A stretch of DNA of 64,000 nucleotides from Curtobacterium flaccumfaciens (GTDB lineage Bacteria > Actinomycetota > Actinomycetes > Actinomycetales > Microbacteriaceae): the NCBI RefSeq assembly GCF_013359815.1, contig NZ_JABMCF010000033.1:1-64000 (forward strand). The letters are read 5' to 3'. Below the pieces are notes generated by a model. That model had not been told where the DNA came from, did no database searches, and saw only the letters and a list, made by a program, of their open reading frames with translations. The translations under genes and the position numbers were made by a program. Below are positions 16,258 through 23,750 of this stretch, one piece after another; position 1 is the first letter of the stretch; each line of letters opens with the position of its first letter.

Positions 16258-17852
16258 GCGCCGGCGCGGGCACCGGCGTGGACACGGTGCGCACGCTGCC
16301 GTCGATCTCCGCGGACCCCGCCGTCACCACGGCGCTCGCCGCGGACCTGACAGCGGCCGGCTTCACCGTCGACCGGCTCGACTCCCTGTGGGGTGCCGAG
16401 GCCGCCGCATCGCTGCACCGGGGTTCGCGGGTCGCCGCGCTCCGTGCGCTCGCCGCCCGCGAGACCACGCCGCTCGGCACCCTGGCGACGCTGTTCGTGC
16501 TCGGCCTGCCGGTGACGCGGTCCGAGGCCGGTGTGGCGTTCCCGACCGCCGGGCTCGACGCCGTCATCGCCGCGGGCCTGCTGCGCAGCGAAGGCGAAGG
16601 CGAAGGCGACAGCGCCGACGCGCTCGTGCACTCCACCGTCGACCTGCGCCCCTACGCCTTCGTCGACGACCTCGGCGCCGGCAGCTGGTGGATCGTCTCC
16701 GACCTCGGCGAGCTCGCCCTCGGGCACGCGATCAGCGAGGAACACGTGCTCGGCATCGGCGGCGCCACCACCACGCTGAGCGGCCTGCAGGTGCCCGTCC
16801 CGGTCGAGCGTGTGCTCGACCTGGGCACCGGGTGCGGCATCCAGGCCATGCACGCGCGGCGCTTCGCCGACCACGTTGTCGCCACCGACATCTCGCGCCG
16901 TGCCCTCGACATCGCCCGGTTCAACGCCCAGTTGAACGGCATCGACGGCATCGACTTCCGGTTCGGCTCACTGTTCGAGCCGGTCGCGGGAGAGCGCTTC
17001 GACCGGATCGTCTCGAACCCGCCCTTCGTCATCACGCCCCGTCGCGAGGGCGTCCCGTCGTACGAGTACCGCGACGGCGGCATGGTCGGCGACGCCCTGG
17101 TCGAGACGGTGCTCCGCGGCCTGTCCGACCACCTGGAGCCCGGCGGCACCGCTCAGCTCCTCGGCAACTGGGAGTACCACTGGGGTGTCGACGGCCTGGA
17201 CCGCGTGCGCGCCTGGTTCGCCGAAACCGACCTCGACGCGTGGGTGATCGAGCGCGAGCGGCAGGACCCGACGTCCTACGCGGAGACCTGGATCCGCGAC
17301 GGCGGGACGAAGCCCGGCACGGCCGAGTTCGACACCCTGATGGGCGCCTGGCTCGACGACTTCGCGGACCGTCGCGTCACCGGCGTCGGCTTCGGCTACG
17401 TCGTGGTGCGTCGACCCCTGCCCGGAGGCACGTCCGGCCTCCGCCGGTTCGAGCGGGTCCCCGAGACGCTCGGCTCCAACCCCGCGGGCCTCGGCGCGAC
17501 GGTCGCACGCGTCCTCGACGCAGCCGCCTGGCTCGCCGCGCACGACGATGCCGCGCTCGCCGCCGCCCACCTGTCGGTGGCCGGCGACGTCACCGAGGAG
17601 CGGTTCTACTGGCCGGGCAACGACGATCCCACCGTGATGACCCTGGTGCAGGGCGGCGGGCTCGGGCGCCGGGTGGACGCGGACACCGCACTCGCGGCGT
17701 TCGTGGGCGCCTGCGACGGCGACCTGTCCGTCGCGGCGATCATCGGCGCACTCGCGCAGATCACCGCCGTGGACGAGCAGGCGCTCGCCGCCGACCTGCT
17801 GCCGGCGGCGCGCGACCTGGTGCTCGACGGGCTGCTCGTCCCCGCCGCCTGA
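16254..17852 (+). CDS. Class I SAM-dependent methyltransferase (HemK/RlmG-like)
   Basis: 532 residues from GTG 16254, overlapping the arsR-type stop by 4 nt. The middle third holds the methyltransferase: VLDLGTGCGIQAMHA (SAM site), then VSNPPFVIT, the NPPF motif of N5-glutamine and N2-guanine methyltransferases. The N-terminal 190 residues and C-terminal 150 residues are extra domains typical of an actinobacterial family with DUF7059-like and DUF7782-like ends; that naming is from memory. It probably acts on rRNA or a translation factor. At 16590-16610 a GAAGGC hexamer is repeated, giving EGEGEGD in a linker. Confidence 0.85.
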   Translation: MSAGAGTGVDTVRTLPSISADPAVTTALAADLTAAGFTVDRLDSLWGAEAAASLHRGSRVAALRALAARETTPLGTLATLFVLGLPVTRSEAGVAFPTAGLDAVIAAGLLRSEGEGEGDSADALVHSTVDLRPYAFVDDLGAGSWWIVSDLGELALGHAISEEHVLGIGGATTTLSGLQVPVPVERVLDLGTGCGIQAMHARRFADHVVATDISRRALDIARFNAQLNGIDGIDFRFGSLFEPVAGERFDRIVSNPPFVITPRREGVPSYEYRDGGMVGDALVETVLRGLSDHLEPGGTAQLLGNWEYHWGVDGLDRVRAWFAETDLDAWVIERERQDPTSYAETWIRDGGTKPGTAEFDTLMGAWLDDFADRRVTGVGFGYVVVRRPLPGGTSGLRRFERVPETLGSNPAGLGATVARVLDAAAWLAAHDDAALAAAHLSVAGDVTEERFYWPGNDDPTVMTLVQGGGLGRRVDADTALAAFVGACDGDLSVAAIIGALAQITAVDEQALAADLLPAARDLVLDGLLVPAA

Positions 17853-17855
17853 CGA

Positions 17856-18719
17856 TCAGGCGCGGTGGTCGCGCCAGCTGTGCTCGGGCGTGTAGCCGAG
17901 GAGTTCGCGGGCCTTCTCCGACGACAGCAGCGAGCTGACGCCGTCGATGTCCGCACGGCGCTCGATGTCCGGCACGAAGCGCTCGACGAGCTCGATGGTC
18001 GGGGTGTCCATCACCGTGTCGGGGCTGGCGATGACGAACGCCTCGAACCCGGTGAGGTCGGCCTCGAGTGCCCGGCGGACGGCCTGGGCCCCGTCGCGGG
18101 AGTCGATGTACGACCACAGGTTGAACGTCTTCGCCTCGGGGGTGGCGTCCCACGGGAACGCCGGGTAGTCGGTCTCGTCCATCACGTTCGAGAAGCGCAG
18201 ACCGATCATCTTCAGCTCCGGGTCCCAGCGCGTGAAGTGGCGGGCCATCTCCTCTTCCACCGCCTTGCCGAGGGAGTACGACGACTGCGGCCGGACGGCG
18301 AACTCCTCGTCGACCGGCAGGTAGGGCGGGTGGTGCTCGCCCATCGGGATGCCGAGCAGGGTCTCGCTCGACGCCCACACGACGTTCTTGATCTTCGCGG
18401 CACGTGCGGCGTGGAAGACGTTGATCGACGAGGTCACGTTGTTCGTGATGAGGGCCACATCGGGCACCTGCCCCGGGGCCGGCACCGCCGCGAGGTGCAC
18501 GACGGCGTCGACGTGGTCGTACCGGTCGTCGATGCCGAGCAGGGCGTTCAGGACCTGGCCGTGGTCGGTCAGGTCGATCCGCACGAACGGGACACGCTCG
18601 GGCTTGTCGGGGGAGGGGACGCGGTCGAGCAGGACCACGTCGTACCCGTGCGCATCGAGGTCGCGCACCACCGCTCGTCCGAGCTTGCCGCTGCCACCGG
18701 TCACCACTACACGCGTCAT
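17856..18719 (-). CDS. NAD-dependent epimerase/dehydratase (extended SDR)
   Basis: 287 residues from ATG 18719; another ATG five codons upstream (18734) is possible, but the family start is MTRVVVTGGSGKLG, the nucleotide-binding Gly motif. The active-site pattern SSYSLGKAVEE gives Tyr-x-x-x-Lys, and VVWASSETLLG supplies the Ser region. It resembles UDP-glucose 4-epimerase-like and uronate dehydrogenase-like proteins, acting on a sugar or sugar nucleotide in the cytoplasm; the substrate is not fixed. It converges with the methyltransferase, with 3 nt between stops. Confidence 0.88.
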   Translation of the reverse strand: MTRVVVTGGSGKLGRAVVRDLDAHGYDVVLLDRVPSPDKPERVPFVRIDLTDHGQVLNALLGIDDRYDHVDAVVHLAAVPAPGQVPDVALITNNVTSSINVFHAARAAKIKNVVWASSETLLGIPMGEHHPPYLPVDEEFAVRPQSSYSLGKAVEEEMARHFTRWDPELKMIGLRFSNVMDETDYPAFPWDATPEAKTFNLWSYIDSRDGAQAVRRALEADLTGFEAFVIASPDTVMDTPTIELVERFVPDIERRADIDGVSSLLSSEKARELLGYTPEHSWRDHRA

Positions 18720-18821
18720 CGCGTCACTCCACATCGTCGTCGGAACACACCCTGGCGGGCATCGACCATCCTGCCCCGCCGCACCTGACGCGACCAGGCC
18801 CTGTCCGTACCCCACTGCGGA

Positions 18822-18886
18822 ACCAGGTTCCGGACACCACACCACGGGATCGCGCGGTGCTGTGTCCGGAACCTGGTTCGGGCGGG
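18822..18886. repeat. Dispersed inverted repeat, family B (copy 2)
   Basis: GGAACCAGGTTCCGGACAC on the left is mirrored by GTGTCCGGAACCTGGTTC on the right, with GCGCGGTGCT in the centre as in copy 1 at 8902-8964. It lies 14 nt after the TetR stop on the other side of the epimerase start. Confidence 0.78.
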
Positions 18887-18899
18887 GCGGGGGAGCCCG

Positions 18900-19490
18900 T
18901 CAGGCGGTGGGGGCGACCTGGGCGATCGCGAGGCGGGCGACGAGCTCGACGTGCTCGGCCATGTCGCGGGTGGGGTCGAAGAGCCACTGGATCTGCATGC
19001 CGTCGGACACCGCGAGCAGCACGCTGGTGAGCTCGTCGGGGTCGATGTCGGTACGAAGTCGACCGTCCTGCTGCATGGTGCGGAAGTCGGCGGACAGCAC
19101 GCGGCGGCTGCGTTCGTAGCGCTCGCGGAAGTACTCGTGCGCCGGGTGCTCGGCGTCGGTGGCAGCGGCGGCGGACAGGTTGACGAACATCTGCACCAGA
19201 CCCGGGACCTCGGCGTTGTGCCGCACGATCGCCGCGAGCAGGGCCGCCGGGTCCGCGGCCTGCCAGTCGTGCGCGAGGTCGAGCTCGTCGCGCCGGCGGA
19301 GGATCTCGACCCAGAGCTCGTCCTTGGAGTCGAAGTAGTGCAGCAGGCCGGCCTGGGTCAGCTCCACGGCGTCGGCGATGTCCTTGATGCTCGTCCGCCG
19401 GAAGCCCTGGGACGCCACGAGGTCCAGCGCGACCGTGAGGATCTCCTCGCGCTTCGCGATGCCCTTTGCGTACGAACCCCGTCGTGCCAT
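18900..19490 (-). CDS. TetR/AcrR-family repressor, likely of the GH3 gene
   Basis: 196 residues from ATG 19490. The N-terminal HTH is KREEILTVALDLVASQGF, TSIKDIADAVELTQAGLLHYFDSKDEL, a textbook TetR domain; the C-terminal helical domain is ligand-binding. It is divergent from the GH3 beta-glucosidase, and a strong dyad (19522-19546) lies between the two genes. A -10 box TACAGT 6 nt before its start predicts a leaderless, autoregulated transcript. The likely inducer is a sugar or glycoside processed by the GH3 enzyme, an inference from context. Confidence 0.9.
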   Translation of the reverse strand: MARRGSYAKGIAKREEILTVALDLVASQGFRRTSIKDIADAVELTQAGLLHYFDSKDELWVEILRRRDELDLAHDWQAADPAALLAAIVRHNAEVPGLVQMFVNLSAAAATDAEHPAHEYFRERYERSRRVLSADFRTMQQDGRLRTDIDPDELTSVLLAVSDGMQIQWLFDPTRDMAEHVELVARLAIAQVAPTA

Positions 19491-19496
19491 GGCCAG

Positions 19497-19502
19497 ACTG
19501 TA
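19497..19502 (-). promoter_or_regulatory. -10 box, leaderless tetR promoter
   Basis: On the minus strand TACAGT is followed by CTGGCC and then the ATG at 19490. Confidence 0.6.
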
Positions 19503-19521
19503 CCGCCCGCAGGAGACCCGA

Positions 19522-19546
19522 GAAAACCAAGCAACGGTTGGTTTTC
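19522..19546. promoter_or_regulatory. TetR operator between tetR and GH3
   Basis: GAAAACCAA (19522-19530) is the exact complement of TTGGTTTTC (19538-19546), with a 7-bp centre. It lies about 20 bp from the tetR -10 box and just upstream of a TACGGT box (19552-19557) facing the GH3 gene, so one site would block both divergent promoters. Confidence 0.75.
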
Positions 19547-19666
19547 GGTGGTACGGTGCAGGAGCTGCCAGCGCGGGCGGCGAACCCGGTGGATGGTGGG
19601 TGTGGGCGACGAGGCCCCGGCCGTCCAGGCGGCGCCCCGCGGCCCTGAACGAGAGGACCGACCACC

Positions 19667-22147
19667 GTGACCACCGTGAACGACGCGAGCACCGCCTCCA
19701 GTCCGTCGACGCCGCTGACCGAGCGCATCGATGCGCTCCTCGGCCAGCTGACCACCGACGAGAAGGTGCAGCTGCTCACCGGACGTGACTTCTGGACCAC
19801 CTGGCCCATCGAGAAGATCGGGCTGCGCCGGATCCTGATGTCCGACGGACCATCGGGCGTGCGCGGCGAGGTGTGGGACGAGCGTGACCCGTCCCTGAAC
19901 CTGCCGTCGGCGACCGCGCTGAGTGCATCGTGGGACCGTGCGATCGCGAAGCGCTACGGCGCCGCCGCCGCGGTGGAGGCCCGCCGCAAGGGCGTCGACG
20001 TCGTGCTCGGCCCGACCATCAACCTGCACCGGTCCCCGCTCGGCGGCCGGCACTTCGAGGCGTTCAGTGAGGATCCGGTGCTCACCGGGGACCTGGCCGC
20101 GTCGTACGTCGACGGCGTGCAGGAGAACGGTGTCGCCGCCACCCCGAAGCACTACATCGCGAACGACTACGAGACCGACCGCTTCACCGCGTCGACCGAG
20201 GTGTCGGACCGCGCGCTGCGCGAGCTGTACCTGCTGGCGTTCGAGAAGGCCGTGACCGAGGCGCACGCCTGGGCGATCATGTCGTCGTACAACGCGATCA
20301 ACGGCGTGACGGCGTCGGAGAACGACCTGCTCGAGACCCCGCTCAACTCGGAGTGGGGCTTCGACGGCATCGTCGTGTCCGACTGGACCGGGGTGCGTTC
20401 CGTGGACTCGGCGAAGGCGTCGCAGGACGTCGCGATGCCCGGGCCGAACCCGTGGTGGAGCGAGGGCCCGCTGCTCGCCGCCGTGCAGTCCGGCGAGGTG
20501 CCGATGGTGGCGATCGACCGCAAGGTCCGCCGGATCCTGACCCTGGCCGCACGCGTCGGCGCGCTCGAGGGCTTCGAGCCCGTCGCCACGTCTCCCGTGC
20601 ACGTCGAGGACGGCATCGCGTTCGTGCGCGAGGCCGAGGCCGAGGGCACCGTCCTGGTCCGCAACACCGGTGTCCTGCCGCTCGACGCCCCCGCGGTGTC
20701 GCGCATCGCGGTGATCGGGCACAACGCTGACCAGGCCCGCACGCAGGGCGGTGGCTCGGCCACGGTCGTGCCGTCGCAGGTCGTGTCGCCGCTGGACGGC
20801 ATCCGCTCGGCGTTCCCTGGCGCGAGCGTGGACTACGCGATCGGCGCCGTCGTGCAGGAGGGCATCGCGGAGTTCCCGCTGTCCACCATCACGAACCCCG
20901 GCACCGGGGAGCCCGGCGCCCGGGTCGCCTTCGTCAAGGACGGCGAGGAGCTGTTCGTCGAGGACCGCCGCGCGACGGCACTGTTCTGGTTCGGCGGCGA
21001 CGCCCCGACCCGTGAGGCTGACCGGCTCGACATCACCACCACCTACACGGCCGAGTCGACCGGGACCGTGCGGTTCGGCATCGGCGCGGCTGGACGGTCA
21101 CGCATGTGGATCGACGGCGAACTGCTGCTCGACGAGGACGTGCCGTTCGAGGGCGACCAGCTCGGTGCCGCGTTCCTCAACCCGCCGGCGCGGTCGGTGC
21201 CGGTCGAGGTGACAGCGGGACAGCAGGTCGCGATCCGCATCGAGTACGACATCGTGCAGGACGAGACGCTCGGCGGGGTGCTGGCGTACCAGTTCGGCAC
21301 CGAGCCGTCGGACGACGACCCCGCCGTGCTGATCGAGGCCGCGGTGGACGCCGCCCGTGGTGCGGACGTCGCCGTCGTCGTGGTCGGGACGAACTCCAAG
21401 GTCGAGTCCGAGGGCTACGACCGATCCTCGCTGGCACTCCCCGGTCACCAGGACGACCTGGTGCGCGCGGTCGCCGCGGCGAACCCGAACACGGTCGTCG
21501 TCGTGAACGCCGGGTCGCCGGTCGAGATGCCGTGGCGGAACGACGTCGCCGCGGTGCTGCTGACCTGGTTCGGCGGGCAGGAGTACGGCAACGCCCTGGC
21601 CGATGTACTGACCGGGGCGCAGGAGCCCGGCGGCCGCCTGCCCACCACGTGGCCGGTCGCGATGGCCGACGTCCCGGTGCTCGACGTCACCCCGGTGGAC
21701 GGGAAGGTCGCCTACGACGAGGGCGTCCACGTCGGTTACCGGGCCTGGCTCCGCGCCGGCACCGAGCCGGCGTACCCGTTCGGGCACGGCCTGGGCTACA
21801 CCACGTGGTCGATCGAGGGCGTCTCCGCGACCCCGACCGTGCGCGAGGGCGACGCCGTCATCGTCACGGCGACCGTCGCGAACACGGGCGACCGGGCCGG
21901 CAAGCACGTCGTGCAGGTCTACGCGTCCCGTACGGAGTCGGCGGTGGACCGCCCGGTGCGCTGGCTGGTCGGGTTCGCCCCGGTCCGGCTCGCGGCAGGC
22001 GCCTCGACGGAGGTCTCGATCGAGGTCCCGGCGCGTGCCTTCGCCCACTGGGACGGCTCGTGGCAGTACGAGTCGGGGACGTTCACGCTGCACGTCGGCG
22101 CCTCGGTCGTCGACGACGCCGGAACCACGTCCCTCGAACTGGAGTGA
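19667..22147 (+). CDS. Beta-glucosidase, glycoside hydrolase family 3 with PA14 domain
   Basis: 826 residues from GTG 19667, preceded by GAGAGGA. The N-terminal TIM barrel has LMSDGPSGVRG, GPTINLHRSPLGGRHFEAFSEDP in parts, TPKHYIANDYE, and the nucleophile Asp in VVSDWTGV. The second domain carries the acid/base Glu in KVESEGYDRSSL, and an inserted PA14 domain (VAFVKDGEELFVEDR ... WIDGELLLDE) lies between. A fibronectin III-like C-terminus closes it (VANTGDRAGKHVVQVYAS). There is no signal peptide, so it hydrolyses imported glycosides or oligosaccharides in the cytoplasm. Control by the divergent TetR is likely. Leader about 105 nt. Confidence 0.93.
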   Translation: MTTVNDASTASSPSTPLTERIDALLGQLTTDEKVQLLTGRDFWTTWPIEKIGLRRILMSDGPSGVRGEVWDERDPSLNLPSATALSASWDRAIAKRYGAAAAVEARRKGVDVVLGPTINLHRSPLGGRHFEAFSEDPVLTGDLAASYVDGVQENGVAATPKHYIANDYETDRFTASTEVSDRALRELYLLAFEKAVTEAHAWAIMSSYNAINGVTASENDLLETPLNSEWGFDGIVVSDWTGVRSVDSAKASQDVAMPGPNPWWSEGPLLAAVQSGEVPMVAIDRKVRRILTLAARVGALEGFEPVATSPVHVEDGIAFVREAEAEGTVLVRNTGVLPLDAPAVSRIAVIGHNADQARTQGGGSATVVPSQVVSPLDGIRSAFPGASVDYAIGAVVQEGIAEFPLSTITNPGTGEPGARVAFVKDGEELFVEDRRATALFWFGGDAPTREADRLDITTTYTAESTGTVRFGIGAAGRSRMWIDGELLLDEDVPFEGDQLGAAFLNPPARSVPVEVTAGQQVAIRIEYDIVQDETLGGVLAYQFGTEPSDDDPAVLIEAAVDAARGADVAVVVVGTNSKVESEGYDRSSLALPGHQDDLVRAVAAANPNTVVVVNAGSPVEMPWRNDVAAVLLTWFGGQEYGNALADVLTGAQEPGGRLPTTWPVAMADVPVLDVTPVDGKVAYDEGVHVGYRAWLRAGTEPAYPFGHGLGYTTWSIEGVSATPTVREGDAVIVTATVANTGDRAGKHVVQVYASRTESAVDRPVRWLVGFAPVRLAAGASTEVSIEVPARAFAHWDGSWQYESGTFTLHVGASVVDDAGTTSLELE

Positions 22148-22311
22148 CGAAGTCGTCCGGTTTCCGCGCAGCTCGCAACTCCATTCAGTAGCATCTATGT
22201 GCGCGAGTCGGCTGGTTACCGTCCGCGCACGCACCGACTACGGGGTCGCTGGGTGAGCGACTCGGTCTCCTGATCCGGCCGTTGTTGCCCTGGCCTCCCC
22301 GGTGCGTCCCA

Positions 22312-22345
22312 GAATGCGTCCCCGCGTCCGCGCGGGGACGCATTC
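22312..22345 (+). terminator. Hairpin downstream of GH3 gene
   Basis: GAATGCGTCCCCGCG and its exact complement form a 15-bp stem with a TCCG loop. It lies 165 nt after the GH3 stop and is followed by GTCGTTCC, not a T run, so it may be a terminator or an mRNA-stabilising hairpin. Confidence 0.5.
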
Positions 22346-22490
22346 GTCGTTCCGGCCCCGATGCGCACCGGTGAACCGGTTGCCGCACTTCGTCCCGGTC
22401 CGGAAAAACGAGTGACAGTTGGTCAACTTCATACGTCCCAGGTGCGCGGAACGGTGTGACAAACCGCTCGGTAGGTGGAACGATGGGTGC

Positions 22491-22573
22491 ACCATCTCGT
22501 GCGGATCAGGGACGAGATGGTCATCCGGCAGGACTCTCGGGCCTCACCAACTCGATCAGAGCCCTGCCGGATG
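22491..22573. repeat. Two adjacent inverted repeats 3' of the second LLM gene
   Basis: ACCATCTCGT (22491-22500) pairs with ACGAGATGGT (22512-22521); next to it CATCCGGCAGG (22522-22532) pairs with CCTGCCGGATG (22563-22573). The word GACTCTCGG appears inside the second loop and again at about 22580. The remainder of the 22148-22614 gap has no supported gene. On the minus strand the two hairpins follow the LLM stop at 22615 and could form its 3' end. Confidence 0.6.
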
Positions 22574-22614
22574 CCCTTGACTCTCGGTGGTGGTGCGGGG
22601 CGGGACCGCAGCGA

Positions 22615-23628
22615 TCAGGCCCGCAGCGCCGGGGCGATCTCCTCGGCCACGATGCGCAGGATCCGCTCGTGCGCCGCACGGTCGCCGTTCGCCGGCAGGG
22701 TGATGACCAGTTCGTCGGTGGCGGTGACCGCCGGGTCGGCGAGCAGGGCGTCGACGATGGCCGCCGGTTCGCCGGACACGACCTTGCTGAACCGGAACGG
22801 CGGGGTGCCCGAGAGCGGTCGACCCTCGTCGTCCATCCCGGAGGCGTACCCGGTCAGGAACTCCTCGTGCACCTCGCGGTCGTGGTCGTCGAGGAGCGGC
22901 ACCACGATCCGGCCCACGGCGACCTTGGACTCGCGCTGCGGGTGCAACTCGACGAACCGCTCGCGGTAGGCGGCGATCTGATCGGCCTGCGCCTGGGCGA
23001 ACGGGGCGCCGGTGTCCTCGGTGTTCAGGGTCGAGCAGTGCAGCAGGAGGCCCTTCTCGGCCGTGCGGACCGCCGTGCCCATGCTGCCGCCGCCCCACCA
23101 CACGCGGTCGCGCAGGCCCGGGCTGAGCGGCTGCAGGGTCAGGTCGGCCCCGGCGGGGATGCTCTCGTAGCCCTTGCCGGCGCTGCCGAGGGGCTCGCCC
23201 TGCAGCACCTCGAGCAGCCGTGCGGCGCGGGCCTCGGCCTCGTCGCGGAAGCTGCGGTCGACCGTGCCGAACACCGGGTCGAGGATCGGGCCGTACCCGG
23301 CGATGCCCGTGCTGATGCCGAGCTGCACCCGGCCACCGCTGAGCAGGTCGACGGTGCTGGCGTCCTCGGCCAGGCGCACCGGGTCCTCGTAGCGCATGCC
23401 GAGCACGGCGGTGCCGAACGCGATGGTGCTGGTGCGCTGCGCGGCTGCCGCGAAGAAGGTCATCGGGCTCGTCAGGTACGGCTCGAAGTGCCGTCCGCGC
23501 ACCCAGCCCGTCCCGTAGCCGAGCGACTCGGCGGTCTCGAACAGGCGCAGGCCGTCCTCCAGGGCGCCGGCGGCGCCGTCGGTGCCGCCGTGGTTCGGGA
23601 CGAAGGAGAGGAAGCCGAGTTCGCGCAT
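22615..23628 (-). CDS. LLM-class flavin-dependent oxidoreductase (second copy)
   Basis: 337 residues from ATG 23628. The luciferase-like core is MRELGFLSFVPN, RTSTIAFGTAVLGMRYEDPV, LLSGGRVQLGISTG and LRDRVWWGGGS. It shares family, length and the RVWWG-type motif with the protein at 12378-13415, so the two are distant paralogues. The substrate is unknown. A -10 box TAGACT (23635-23640) sits 6 nt before the ATG, predicting a leaderless transcript divergent from the helicase gene. Confidence 0.9.
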   Translation of the reverse strand: MRELGFLSFVPNHGGTDGAAGALEDGLRLFETAESLGYGTGWVRGRHFEPYLTSPMTFFAAAAQRTSTIAFGTAVLGMRYEDPVRLAEDASTVDLLSGGRVQLGISTGIAGYGPILDPVFGTVDRSFRDEAEARAARLLEVLQGEPLGSAGKGYESIPAGADLTLQPLSPGLRDRVWWGGGSMGTAVRTAEKGLLLHCSTLNTEDTGAPFAQAQADQIAAYRERFVELHPQRESKVAVGRIVVPLLDDHDREVHEEFLTGYASGMDDEGRPLSGTPPFRFSKVVSGEPAAIVDALLADPAVTATDELVITLPANGDRAAHERILRIVAEEIAPALRA

Positions 23629-23634
23629 GTCGCG

Positions 23635-23640
23635 AGTCTA
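23635..23640 (-). promoter_or_regulatory. -10 box, leaderless LLM promoter
   Basis: On the minus strand TAGACT is followed by six bases and the ATG at 23628. Confidence 0.6.
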
Positions 23641-23679
23641 TGCGCACGTATCGAAATGGGCCTGAGTCGGCGCCGGGGC

Positions 23680-23721
23680 GGACGGGAGGCCCGTGGCGGC
23701 GCCGCCACGGGCCTCCCGTCC
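23680..23721. repeat. Dispersed palindrome, family A (full copy 3)
   Basis: A perfect 42-bp palindrome with arms GGACGGGAGGCCCGTGGCGGC and its complement. It lies between the divergent LLM and helicase starts, so this copy cannot be a terminator for either gene. Confidence 0.88.
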
Positions 23722-23750
23722 GGCACATGCGCACCTGGGAGGATGGGCAC

